DNA of 64,000 nucleotides from Mya arenaria (lineage: Eukaryota; Mollusca; Bivalvia; Myida; Myidae): contig NC_069138.1 of NCBI RefSeq assembly GCF_026914265.1, positions 35,084,598-35,148,597 of the forward strand, given 5' to 3'. A model generated the notes under the pieces. The model had not been told where the DNA came from. It saw only the letters and a program-made list of their open reading frames with translations, and searched no databases. Within the stretch, counting starts at the first letter, position 1. The number at the start of each line of letters is the position of its first letter. Below, one piece after another: positions 21,950-35,889 of the stretch. Both the position numbers and the translations under genes were made by a program.

Positions 21950-22850
21950 GTGGGTAAACATGGCACATGGATTATACAATATGTGCAAATTTGGCACCGG
22001 CTTTGTCAGAGTCTAGGATCACAGTGTTTTCGATAATAACACAATTTGGGGCCTCAGTTGTTATAAGGTCAATTGTGAACGACAGCTATACTTGTACTTG
22101 GCGTCACTCTCAATTCATTGTTTGATGCATAGAAGCCAGAACTGGTGACATTTTTTTCAGAAGTAAAGATACATTTTCACTGAACGGGCTCGAACACCTA
22201 GGCTCTTGGCTAAGAGGCGTACACATACACCACTTGACCACTTACACTCAAAACTGTGTGTGTATGCTCCCCGAGGTTTCAGATTTAGAACGAAGAAAAC
22301 CCCCACATCTGAACAATTTTTGTCACACAATACTAAGTACAAGTTTTGGGAAAGTGTTCAGGTTATAGGTAACCTAAGGCAAATGATATTTTGAAATGGC
22401 TATATATGACGTCTGACCATAACTTTGAAGATGTGTGACTGAAACACTGTATTTATGAGTATTTATGAAGCGGTCACAAAGTGGCCCACCCTTTGATACT
22501 TATGTGTGGCCTAGACCTTGAAGTGTCCGCTCGACAGGTAGGACCTTTTTGCTTAGTCAATCTGAAATTCTTCAATCGGTTAAGGGGCTATAGAGCGGAC
22601 ATCAAACGGTTGGCGGATGGACGGGCATATGGACAAAGTGGTCCCTTTTGAGAGAATAAAATGCCACATAGTGCTTTATGAAGAAGCCATGAAAAGGGGG
22701 CACGAAATGATACCGCATGGACGGTCACACAGTGGCCTCTTTGGGTATAATTAAAATATAACATGGTGGTTTATGAAGAAGACATGTATAGAGGGGACAT
22801 AAACTAGTTCTCAGAATCGTGCACTCAGTAAAACCACGGTCTTTAAAGCT
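21950..22850. other. Spacer derived from EF-hand intron (unit C)
   Basis: Equivalent of 6400-7290 and of 61040-61490. No gene is seen. Confidence 0.55.
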
Positions 22851-22856
22851 GCACTC

Positions 22857-23207
22857 TCACAGATATACCATTTTTACAACTTTATTTTTATTTTTTGTCT
22901 TGGAAAGAGCATTTTTGCGTAAATATTTTCAAACCAATGATACAAGATTGCTGACAAATAATCAGTAATAATTAGTTTTTCATATTTCTGTTCGAAAATT
23001 AATGTGTTATGGCTTAAACCGTTACTAACGGTTTAAGAAAAATGCATAAAACATCAATTTTTGAACGTACATATAAAAATCTGCGATCTTTTTTTTGTCA
23101 GCAGTCTAATATAACTGGTTTCTATGGATTTTCGCAAACATTGGCTAGTTCCAAGACAAAAAATAAAAAAAAAGTTGTCAAAACGTTCAATCTGTGAAAG
23201 TGCAGCT
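22857..23207. mobile_element. TTAA-flanked MITE, AGCTGCACTCTCACAG type, fuller copy (unit C)
   Basis: This 351-bp copy has inverted ends AGCTGCACTCTCACAGAT and a one-mismatch complement, with TTAA on both sides. The centre contains a short inverted motif (TTAAACCGTTACTAACGGTT). The unit A copy is a deletion derivative. Confidence 0.82.
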
Positions 23208-23209
23208 TT

Positions 23210-24445
23210 AAAGATAAGCCCTCACAGAGTTCATGTTTGCTATAATTGATATCAAAACGTGTTCTAAATGAGTTACCTTATCGATATCTGTGAACATACA
23301 CTTAGACACGGGTTACCATATTAAAGTGACATATAATTTTTTGAACGGGAATTTATTAATCCAACCCAAACCTTCCCTTCCGGCAAGATGAAATCGTTTT
23401 GCTATATTTTTAAATAAGTTAGAACAAAAGGACTATTATTTGAAGTTCTGATGACTACTTCGTATTGTAACAAGGAGTTTGCATGTATAACAAGCGATCA
23501 TAAATTTTCACATAAATTGGCTCGTTTCAAGAAAAAAAATAGCGTTCAATCTGTGAGAATGCAGCTTTTATAACGGCTTTGAACGCTTCGTTGTTGCGTG
23601 TTGCATGATTGGTTGATTAACATTATCACGTGATGTTATCAATGTATTGAAAATGCCAATAAGCTCTAAAACTTTAACCGGACGCTGACGCTGACACCAG
23701 GTCGAGGAGTATAACCCCCCATTATACTTCAAATAGTCGAGGTAAATAAATGTTCGAGCACTTGTTTATGTTTGAAATGATTGTGTACAAAAGGAGATGT
23801 TCCGGACCATTTAGCTTCAAGAAAACGTTTGGAAAAGGGATAGCCAAAACGTAACAAATGGTAAGTAATGTTCATTTTGTTATGTAGTTATATTTTGTAC
23901 AATATTCTCCTTGTTAAAAGTGAGATACTCAATTGATTAAAGGGAAGTAATAGCAATTGTTTTAAAAAGTAGTGTTTGAAGTTGTTATTTTCGCTTCTAA
24001 GCTTGCAGTGCAGTGAAACTTCCAATGTTTATTTCCACTAATAAAACACCTTATTTCACAGAAAAACATAAACGAAAGAATAATCTACGAAGAGTCTAGA
24101 TAGTACACAGTGCGCTAAATTATATAGTTTCCTTTAGTACATATGACCACACACTATCAGACGTTTCTTTCCATCTTAACGTGATTTAACGATGATGCGT
24201 AACATGTCCTTTTCCTGGTGATCGGTATTTTGGTATTCATTATTTATGATACTCCCATCTCTAGAGTTTAATTATACTGTTATACTGGTAGACAAACAAT
24301 TGACTTGCTCCATTCTTATTGTACATATGTAGATGAAAAAATAGAATACAAAATTTCGTTGTATTGTTTCTTACATAAACACCAACCATTAAAACAATCG
24401 GTAACGTACCAACCATCATACAGTCATACGGAATAGGTTTTAATT
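23210..24445. other. 3' flank of gene D
   Basis: Parallels 7484-8650, with the solo MITE end at about 23535-23566, the CTGACG block at 23680 and the ATG|GTAAGT block at about 23858. No gene is seen. Confidence 0.5.
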
Positions 24446-24449
24446 AACG

Positions 24450-26400
24450 TTAAATAACAGCACTGAATACCTCCAAACCAACCAGAAGTTTTCTGCTTAC
24501 TGGACAGAATGATAAATTGCACGGGGACCCAATGTCTTTTAACGATAAGATAACTTTCAGGTTCCTCTCCTTTCCGTTTATCAAAACTATATGACGAGGA
24601 CGGCGAGCAAACAGTAGGATTCGTTGCTTTCCGACGTTGATGGATTCATATGGCAATGCTAGTAACGGGTCCTTATATGTATTCAGCAAACTGTCGATGA
24701 AATCATGTTTAAAGATATGCATACCGCAAGAATCAGTAACGTAAATTGAGGAAGAGCTAATGGTTATATATTGTGCATATACAGCCTTTGTTTTAAATGA
24801 TTGCAACACTTCTCCATTCATCGTTAATCTTTCTACATACCAGTTTGCTTCTTCGTGGTGTTTGCAGAATACAAAAAGGGTTTTATCATTGTATGCTAGT
24901 CCATAGCATGAACTGGACACGTCGATATTTGTCCCAGCAACTACTGAATCGTTTTTAACAGTCATAAATTGTACTTTGCATGCATTTGGAAGAGCAACAG
25001 CTGCGTGGCCGCTAGGGAGGGCGCACACCTGCCAAGGGTCTCCAAGCAGTTCACTGCGTGACAAGACCTTGTTGACGTTAATATCTACAAGCTAACACAT
25101 TTATTGTTATTGTCGGCCAAGAGACATTTTCCTGGTTCCACAAGAGCGGAACTTGTTATCCAGGATTCGTATGCGTCTTCTGTGCAGGAAATGTCCAGCT
25201 CGGCATCTTTTGTCCATTCCACAGCAGATAGATCGATGTCTGTCTCTGATGTTATTCCTGTAATGAAAGCAGCGTAGACAATTTAAATAAAAGTAAGACA
25301 AATAAACGAGTAAATAAAATTGAGAGGTCGTTATATAGTTATAGGCTTTATTACAGAAATTCAATTAGCATTCGCCGAACGACCCCATGCGACCGAGGTC
25401 GACTAGTGCGTTTTGCAACAATAATAAATAGTATTGTCTGAGCTCTGCGTTTATAAGAATTGTTTCGTATCAGATATATTTAAATGCAGATTTCTATCTA
25501 TACTTCTAAAATCCAAACCTTCATTGGAGATGTCGACACGTCCTAAGATGTCTGAAGAGTGTGCTCGTCTGTCAAAAATGTGCAACGAACAGACGTGTCC
25601 AAAATGATATCTGCGTTGATCCTATTGATTTCTCCTTGCAGCTTCAAAAGCTGCTTCTTGGCCATTTTGCACGAATGAAGTGCTGGTGTTACTGTTTTTC
25701 TGTCGTTTGCATGTCTGTTGTCGTTTCTGCTAGAGTCTGTTTTAGGCCTGTTATCCAATCTCTCAACTTTGAAAGCATTTCGTTTTGTTTGATCTCATTT
25801 TCTTTCATACTTTTCAGCAACATATTTTCTCTTGTATCCTGAACAAGATTTATTTGTGGCCTTAAATTCCTCAGTTTCTGTGTTTCTTCTTGTGTGTTTT
25901 CTGATATGAACGCTTCGGAATCGTTTACTTCATTGTTCAAAGCGGAAAGCATAGTTTCCATGTGTGAAATGATTTCGTTTAGTGTTTTATACTCCTCGGA
26001 CTCTTTGTATTGTTTTGCTGTCTCTGACAAATACTCAACCTTACAATTTCGGTGGTGTAACACAACGCAGTCTGAGCATCCAAGGTCATCATGGGTTGAA
26101 CAATAAAACTTTATCATTTCACTAGCGTGTTCATTACACGGTTCGGTAGGCAGAAAATCAATTTTGTCTTTGCTCATAAAAAAAGAAGGCACTTTATCTT
26201 TCGTTAGGAAAACTTGATTTTTTTACATAGCGAACCCCTTGTGGGCAGATATACAAGGATCACACAAACTCCTTGCAAATTTTGCAGAAACCATTGGCGC
26301 TGATCTCTCGTCCGTCCTTCAGGCACGGCTGATAATGTAAAACAAACTCTGTTGAGGCATTCTCATGGGCATCGTCTGATTTTCGTCCACCAACCTCCAT
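24450..26400 (-). pseudogene. TRIM-like copy D, broken
   Basis: The exons correspond to 24450-25257 and 25519-26400 but do not encode a full protein. Relative to the intact copies, exon 1 has a TAA in place of the serine codon after AM (26225-26227), a 2-base loss near 26264, a one-base loss near 25671, and an 18-base loss near 25561. Exon 2 has a one-base loss near 25092 and small in-frame losses. The intron is cut to 261 bp and has lost the pogo-like MITE. The propeller from 25064 down to 24450 still reads openly for 204 residues. A host pseudogene is the clear call. It could still serve as a donor for gene conversion. Confidence 0.88.
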
Positions 26401-26457
26401 GATTCAACTGTACAAATAGTTTCCATTGATTATACATAGGGATATGTAGGAACAGGC

Positions 26458-26567
26458 AAATTTTGCAGAAACCATTGGCGCTGATTTCCCTTCCGTCTTT
26501 TAGGCACGGCTGACAATGTAAAACAAACTCTGTTGAGGCATTCTCATTGGCATCGTCTGATTTTGGT
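26458..26567 (-). pseudogene. Duplicated fragment of exon 1, upstream of copy D
   Basis: About 110 bases repeat the first part of exon 1 (26277-26390), from the FCKIC region back to the SDDANENAS region, at roughly 92% identity. It sits just upstream of the real exon in direct order. It is not in a frame that could be used. It reads more like E than like D at several sites, so it may be a separate crossover scar. Confidence 0.8.
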
Positions 26568-26569
26568 CA

Positions 26570-28270
26570 GTTTACAAATGTATACACACTTTTCATATGA
26601 TACATATTTTTATATATTATATTAAGTTGTATTTTGGCTTGAACAACTGGAAACTACGCACATAGACACGACAAAAGATTCACAAGAGTTAAGTCATTAA
26701 GTTTAACTGTGAAAATGAAATGACTTAGCGATCTACTAGCAGCGTAGTTAAAGTGTCCCGATTTCTGACATTGTAAACCGTCCATAAATATCCGAGGTTA
26801 ATTTCGTAGAAAATCGTCGAGGAGTTTCGAATGCCGACTCTAATGTAGCCATCTGAGGGAGATACATTAAAATTGACAGCAACAGTCTCTAGCGGACCGG
26901 GGGGGGGGGGGTGAGAATGCTCTTCCCTCACCGAAAATAAGGAAAAAAGAATTCCAAGTTAACTTTGGAGTCAAAGTCAATATCGGAGAAAAAAGTAATA
27001 AAAATGGCGCAAAATTCAACACTACGGATAGGAAAAAGGTTTAAATTATCTGGGCTGAATACCTCCAAGTCACCCTACAAACGTTTAGGACTATTTCAAT
27101 TAAGGTTTTGAGAGGGGCGAATGTCCAAGGTGTGCCCGTAAATATAGCCCCCTCTAATGTCAATTCCTGGACCCGCTCCTGACAATGACTGTTCTATTAA
27201 ATAAAATAATATATTCAAGTAATAATAGTGTCAAGTGCAGCGGCTTACTCACTCAGGCTTTTACTTCATGGAGTCATAAATAATCTTCATTCGGACTATT
27301 TTGTCCAATTGTTATTTAATACTTATACGAAAATTAATAATCACAACATCAATCGAGTTCGATTGTTGTTTTATTCGATTGGTAAATGTAATTACAAACA
27401 AATAAATTAGCTCAGCTGTTATTGACTTTCTTATGTCTGAAGATGGTGTTAGCACACTATTGAACAGTTAGAGACAACGCACTTTCACCATGGCTACGCA
27501 GGAACCAGGTCTGTGATATAGTACAATCTAACTGAGTACTTTCTTATGTGTGCATACGCTGGTGGTGTTCATGATTCTCTGCTGCTAAAACAAGGCTTTT
27601 CAAACATTGTACAGGTTTTGGACGAGGCACTTTACCGAGGCTACGCAATAGTAGTACAATTACAAGCAGCTACATCAATGTACAAGTTTATAGAACGTCT
27701 ATCCTGTATGATACATTCAATTTTCATTATATGCACATAAACTTCATTATTTAATAGTTAGATGACGTGAAGTAAATTCGTAGTGATTAAGAAGGGGCGA
27801 ACTGAGCGAAGCGAATGAGCCCTTCTTAATCATTTAGATATAAATTCAGGTCATCTAACTGACTTAGATTACAACCTCATTGGCTGATACATCGTCAACG
27901 CAAAATCTAACGCAGGAGTGTGTATCGGATGAGTGGCAGATGGCGGATCTTTAAACACCCGAGAAAGTTAAAATTCTTAATGATTATGTCTAGTACTTAA
28001 TGATTGCCTATCTGCGATTTAATTGGCTGAAATGTTGGCTGTGTTCGCAATTCAGCTATAACTCCTGAATCTGTATTTTGAATTCGATTTTCTCGAATAT
28101 TGTTCAAGATATTTAGCTATACAAAACTGTAAAGTCATTCAACTGCGACGATCGGGTCCGTTTTACACGTGGTGGAGGTACGATTTCCAAATTTTGCACG
28201 AGGAAATGTAAGTGACCATAACTTTCGAATTATTTTATCTGTATATTACTCCATCGTAAAAAGAACCATT
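26570..28270. other. 5' flank of copy D with empty TTAA site
   Basis: Diverged relative of the A/C/F 5' flank. It retains the right arm of a foldback MITE (26770-26845), a G-run (26900-26912), the empty TTAA target at about 27325 and the conserved hairpin at about 27780-27835. No exon is seen. Confidence 0.5.
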
Positions 28271-28275
28271 TACTC

Positions 28276-31200
28276 ACTCAATACGTGAGTAAACTAATTA
28301 TTCACTAATCTCAAAATACAACAACACAAACAGTTTAGGAATTGGCAATGTATTTGGTGAACATGTCGAGACAAACAAAGAGGGTACTATTTAATCGATT
28401 ATTGTATTATATTTTCTTATAATTGATGTTAAAAATAAATACATATGTATAACATTTAAAAATAAAAACAAATACTACCTTTAAAAACGTCCATACCAAA
28501 TCGAAATCCTCAAGACAGTCTTCAACCTATATAACCCGAGAAACGTGTATCCATACCTTTAAACTATCTATCCTAGATATCACTAAATTGTCTCTATAAC
28601 TTAACATCTAACCTAAGTATAACAAACGGTTTCTATCCCTAATAATATCAACTTTATATCACAAAGTGTCTTTATCCCTAGCTATCAAAGCTAAATATCT
28701 GAAATGGGCGTCTAACTAACTATTTACATCACATATCACAAAAGAGACTCTAACCCGAAGCAAGATACCACAAATGGTCCTTTAGCTTTGACTATCCAAA
28801 CCTTTATCCAGAGTTATCTAAGCTAACGCTCACAAAAAGCGTTTTTGACCTTACTATGCTTAACATCACAATGTTCTCCCAACCCTGGCTGTCTAAGCTA
28901 ATTATCACAAAAGGTCTCAAACTCTAGCTATATCAGGTAGATATCATCTAACGGCCTTAACCTAGCCCTTGCTATCCCAGCCAACTATCACAAAAGGGCA
29001 GCTAGCCCTGGCTATCCAAGCCAATTATCACAAAAGGGCAGCTAGCCCTGGCTATCCAAGCCAAATATCACAAAAGGGCAGCTAGCCCTGGCTATCCAAG
29101 CCAAATATCACAAAAGGGCAGCTAGCCCTGGTTATCCAAGCCAATTATCACAAAAGGGCAGCTAGCCCTGGCTATCCAAGCCAACTATCACAAAAGGGCA
29201 GCTAGCCCTGGCTATCCAAGCCAATTATCACAAAAGGGCAGCTAGCCCTGGCTATCCAAGCCAACTATCACAACAGGGCAGCTAGCCCTGGCTATCCAAG
29301 CCAAATATCACAAAAGGGCAGCTAGCCCTGGCTATCCAAGCCAAGTATCACAAAAGGGCAGCTAGCCCTGGCTATCCAAGCCAAATATCACAAAAAGAGA
29401 TAAACATAATTATATTAAATTAACTTTTTATTCTACATTCCTAAAGAAAACACAAATAATAAAGTAATTTCTTAATATCTCTCTTCATTAAACCTTGAAT
29501 GAATATCTGTAAATGACAAATAAACATATCATAAATCTAAATTCAGTGTCACTGACAACCTTTCTTTTAAGGTTTCTTTTACATAATTGTCTTTGGAAGA
29601 CGCACATTTCCACCGTCCATGTTTTTGTAATAGTCTTTCGGATAGTTTCTTTTCAACACAAGCTGTGACACCACCAGAACGAAAAGAATGTAAACAAAAC
29701 TGACTGGCATCTAAACCTAATTCAACTAATTTTGTCTTAAAGGAATCATGTACAGTTGTGTAACTAATTGGTTTATCCAGACTTCTCAAGTTATAAGTAT
29801 TAGTTTTTCTACAAATTTGCACAGCTCTAAAAACATATTCTGATGAATCACTGGCTATGCCAGATTTTAACAAATAAGTACTTAACAATTGAACTGGACA
29901 AAATTCAGTATAGGTTTTACCTATAACAACGTTATTTCCTTCTCTATAAACGTCAGTCTTGGACTTTTCAATGCAAATTTCACAATGTGTGTCCAAAAAT
30001 ACTATATTAGAACGTCTTAAAGAAAGAACTTCATTAATCCTAAAAAATCCTGCAAATGCAAGCACGAAAATAGTAATATCTCTTAAGTCTCCCAGCGAAC
30101 GGTTCTCAGAAACTAAAGCGTATTTTAAAATCAATTTTTTTAGAATTTTACTTGTATTAGGCTCCTTTTTATTGACCGGTTTTACCACTTTCCTTATGCA
30201 ACCGGAAAGACAGAGCTTTAACCAAAAATCATCACAAGGATTGTTTTCATTAGCAACAACATGAGCCCAATTGATACCATAAAATATAGAATTCAGTTTT
30301 GATTTACTCACTTTATCTTCCTGAATAACGGTCACTAAATATAATGCCACCGATACAGGTAAAGCTGGTAAACTTTTTAAATTTGATTTTTCACACCATG
30401 CTCTAAATTTGTTAAACACTAAAGAATAGTTACGAACAGTAGAATGTTCTCTCCCAGATGAAATAACATCTTTAACTTCTGTGAACAGCTCCTCTTGAGT
30501 TGTTTGAGACAGTCTGACAAATGCTGGCTGTTTCCTGCCATCTAACAGATTCGAATATACAACCTGTATACAAAAACAAATCTTATTACAAATAAAACAA
30601 CTATTATATGATATTATCAATTATAATCAGTTGGCTTTAACAATAGATCATACATTAGGATTACACATTCCATGAGTACGCATTACACATCACAATCCAA
30701 TCTTACTACAAGAACATCACTTGTAAATCTTTCTGTCCAAATATTGTAGAAGTATTTCTACCTTGAACATAAATATTGTCTCTTCTAAACACCAAAACTT
30801 CATAAAAATATTTCTTAAATGAAGCATTCTCACCTATCAACATAGAAAAAAAGGGACTCGAAGGCCAATAGGGTGCAACTAAGGTCCCCACACCTTTACA
30901 ATATGCCAAATGATTCAACACTTTTGGTATCAAATAAACTGGAGGTACCAACAAATTGTTGTCTTTTCCCCAAAAAACAGTAAAAGTATCAACTGCCTCT
31001 GTGAAAGGGGTCCAAAACAATGAATTATATCTTGGCAACTTATGATTGTAATAATTAACAAAATTGTCTATACCATGCGGGCCATACAAAGTATTGAGAT
31101 AATTACAAAAGTCCTGACAAATCCCGTAATCATCGTAATCAACAATTCTACTTAACTCATCGGCCAACGAATTTAGTGATCTATGTATCCATACAACTTT

Positions 31201-33640
31201 CAATGAAACACCTTTAGAAGCACACATTGAAAATATATCACACGCTATTTCGTGAAGGGAACTGACTGTGCTACCCTTTTCAACGATACTCACACAATTT
31301 TGACTGTCTGTATGCCACTGAACAGTTTTACCTGCTAATTTGTCAAGAAAATTGGCAAGGGAAAACCTTATAGCCAAAAATTCTCTATAAGTTGAACTTT
31401 GAGCTTTTTCAAATTCCGACCAAGTTTTATGGGACACAGAACCCTCGTGGTCTATAAAGGCGGCGCCGGCAACAGCTGAGGCGTCAGAAAACACAAATAC
31501 TTCCGGCAAAAAATCTTGAAACATGCTCTTTGAAAAAGGTTTCTGCAAAACATCTTTCCAAAAATTTAAAAAAGTAATACAAGAAGAAAAGTCCATTTTG
31601 GCATACCAACTATTCCTTGATTCAATTTGTTTGAAAATTGGCTTCGTTTGCAATAAACAAACGTTTCCTAAAACTGGAGACATGGAAATTATCTTACCCG
31701 ATAACTGAGCTAGCTTTCGAGCTGATACCACAGTGACGTTGCTCAAAACGTATCCCAGACATTGAATTGTATTTTCAATACGCCTAATAGGGATCTTTAG
31801 ACACCCATTCTTTAAATCCCAAAGAAATCCTAATTATTCTAAACTTTGTGTGGGGTTAAAAATAGATTTTCTAAATTCACAATGAAACCGGCATCATTCA
31901 GTGTTTTTAAAACGAAGTTTGAGTCTGTTAAAGTTTTCTCAAAATCAGTGTTAATTCCCCAACCATCATCTAAAAACACAACTATTTTTAGACCGTTTTT
32001 CCTCCAATATTTTACTAAAGGACGAAGACATTTTGTGAATGTACGCAGGGCTGACTTGATACCAAAAGCTAAAACTGAGTAAACAAAATATTTGGTTTCA
32101 GACCCAAACCTCCAAGAAAACCCCAAAAACGTGTGATGATTTGGTTTGATTGAAATATGATAGTAACCGCTAGTTAAGTCAAATTTAAACATGAAACCCC
32201 CCGGAACAGCGTACTCTTTTGCTATTTTGTGATCTTCAAATTTTACTCTTTCGTCTTTCAAGAAAGTGTTCACAACACTCTCTCCAAAATTAATCTCTTT
32301 TTACCCGAAGAATTAACTGCAACCGAAAGAGGATTAACATTATGTGGAATAAAAGGAACTTCGTAAACACATTTTTTTCCCAATCAAATCAAGAATTGCT
32401 GAAGTAACAAACTCATTATTTCGTAACGCTGATTGATTGTTTTTCATTATAAAACTTGGTGGTTTAATAATAAAAGGTAAGACGTATCCATTTTCTATAA
32501 TAGCCAATATTTCATTATCAGCCTTTAAAATATCTTTCCAAAATATAAAACAATTCTTTAGTCTTCCTTTAACAGAATGTTGTGAAATATCAACCGAGTT
32601 TTCAAAATTTTCAGAAAAAAGAGTCTGCAGATCAGTCGGTGTGAAACAGTTTTCATTTGATAATAACCAATACTTATCGTAGTCACTGTCCGCCATTGGC
32701 TGGGAAGAACTGCTGCGTCTGTTGAGAGGCGGTTGCTGTAGCCACCGGTCTGGTAACTCCTCGGCCACGCCCGACACCCAGGGAGTTGGTGGTTCCTTGC
32801 AGGTCTGCGGCACAACCGCTGGCAAAATGTCCCTCTGAGCCGCATTTGAAACAGATGACTGTTCCACACTGAACGAAACGTCCTTCAGCCAGGGATCCAC
32901 GGCCTCGACCTCCTCGAAAGCTTCGAAAAGAAGAAGGCTGCCCAGCAGGGCCATTATTAACAAAGGAAGCCGACTGCTTTCTAGATTTTTCCATTTTAAC
33001 GAGAGCTTTCTCTTCAGCCTTTCGAATCCTCTTATCATCATCGGAATCACTAGCAACATCATACAACTGATATTCGGCAATAGTGTTCCTCCCGGCAGCG
33101 GAGTTATCGGCAATTCTAATAATTTTGTTTCGATTCTCAATTTTAGACTTTATTTCCTTTATGAACTGATGAGCTCTGTCAGCTTCTCTCAAAGTAATAG
33201 CTTTATCACAAGAGTCAACTAAATCGAGAACTTCCCAGTTAAATTCATATTGTTTTTTGTTGCCAGGTCTTTTAAGTGAGACAGAATTTTCAACTCTCAC
33301 CTTTTTTCTAGCCGACTCAGCCGCCCATTCCGTTTCTGATTCCACAGTCCTTTTCAGCTGGTCAAATTTCTTGTCAAAATACCCTGCAATTCTTTAACCA
33401 AAGAACTTTTCAAATTTATATCTTCACTTTCAGACATCGTAAAATACCTTCTAATGTCACCAAATACAAAACCTCGAGTGACGAAAACAGAATAATTTTC
33501 CCCATATAACCAACAAAAACACGAGGAAATCATGTTACTCGTGTCCCGCCAAACTAATCCACCTGGATACTGAAGTATTTGGTACTTGAACCAATCTCAT
33601 GAAATCAATAATGTATATATTTTTCGAAACGTAAATAATT
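28276..33640 (-). mobile_element. DIRS-type tyrosine-recombinase retroelement (fossil)
   Basis: The limits come from where homology to the A/C flanks stops and resumes, so they are good to a few tens of bases. Parts in order on the minus strand: a gag-like region with a CCHC zinc knuckle (about 32.3-33.4 kb), reverse transcriptase (about 31.8-32.3 kb), an RNase H-like part (about 30.7-31.8 kb), a tyrosine recombinase (about 29.5-30.6 kb) with the HSFRSGG and HGRW signatures of the family, then a 3' region with a 40-bp minisatellite. There is no LTR pair. Recombinase plus RT places it with DIRS/Ngaro-like elements. It looks broken, with about three to five breaks, and moderately young. Confidence 0.85.
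28962..29397. repeat. 40-bp minisatellite, about 11 copies
   Basis: The unit contains CAGCTAGCCCTGGCTATCC followed by AAGCCAAT/CTATCACAAAAGGG. Copies differ at one or two sites. Degenerate relatives (ACTATCC, ATCACAAA) extend left to about 28500. It lies beyond the recombinase end of the DIRS-type element and is probably part of it. Confidence 0.88.
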
Positions 33641-33644
33641 GTAT

Positions 33645-35185
<1,541 letters not shown>

Positions 35186-35189
35186 AAAT

Positions 35190-35486
35190 GTGATCCATTT
35201 TGCCTCAAGAAATCGTGTCACCTACGAGTCGGTGGATGCGGCATGGTATTGCTACTGGCGGGCAGCGGCCCAAAGAGAGCGTGCAACACAGGCGTTGCTG
35301 GAGCAGCAGAACATCCGGCGGTTGCCTTTCCCTTCCATGTCGCCAGATCTCAACGTCATTGAGCATGTGTGTGGACGAGCCAGACAGGCGACTAAGGAGG
35401 CGACCGGCACCCTCTCGCAGTTTACGTGATTGGAACCAAAAGTTCCATACCCATAACTGCACTACATAATGTCCATGAGACAAAGA
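35190..35486 (+). pseudogene. Tc1-like transposase fossil, unit D
   Basis: Translation gives LLEQQNIRRLPFPSMSPDLN followed by VIEH, the familiar end of Tc1/mariner DDE transposases, then DEPDRRLRRRPAPSRSL in the next frame. A frameshift near 35370 separates the two parts. The N-terminal half is gone. The third catalytic acidic residue region (DLNVIEH) is the most recognisable of all five copies. Confidence 0.78.
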
Positions 35487-35889
35487 GACTATAAGTATCT
35501 TCCATGGCCGAGAGTGTAAGGGCGTCTTTGGGCGCTTCGTTCTTCTTGTTCTACTGTGTCCGATCCTTGATACAATCGCCCTAACGACACGAACAAGGTT
35601 CAAGAACATTGTTCTCGGGTCAAAATTCCACACTACCTACAAACCGGGAGGACCGAGAACTACACGAGAACAAAATGGCGGAAAGTTAATGTAAGAACGA
35701 CGCGAGTATGATTTACAGCGAACAACTCTACTACCGGTTCCCGATGTTAGGGCGTTTTACTCGAGTTACACGTTCCGAATCGACTCGATTCTATCCTGGA
35801 AACAAGCGCCCAAAGACGCCCTAAGATAGGTTCATTCCGACCCGAGAGTAGGGTGTCTAGGGATCTACTTATCTGAGGTGTGAGAAAAA
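35487..35889. mobile_element. Foldback insertion inside the Tc1-like fossil
   Basis: The fossils at 49240 and 57805 run uninterrupted across this point, so about 400 bp have been inserted. Inverted internal repeats TAAGGGCGTCTTTGGGCGCT (35517-35540) and the complement near 35806-35828 face each other. No coding potential is seen. It is likely a MITE, and its exact ends are uncertain. Confidence 0.6.

Larger units (their letters stand above)
15553..23690. repeat. Segmental duplication unit C (pairs with 1-7890)
   Basis: Near-identical copy of unit A holding gene C, its 5' flank, the TTAA MITE at the same site, the Tc1-like fossil, the orphan EF-hand exon and the second MITE. The shared insertions show that these elements predate the duplication. 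Confidence 0.85.

Noticed and set aside
28962-29397. CRISPR-like array
   Set aside because: Units abut with no variable spacers and the context is eukaryotic, so it is a minisatellite.
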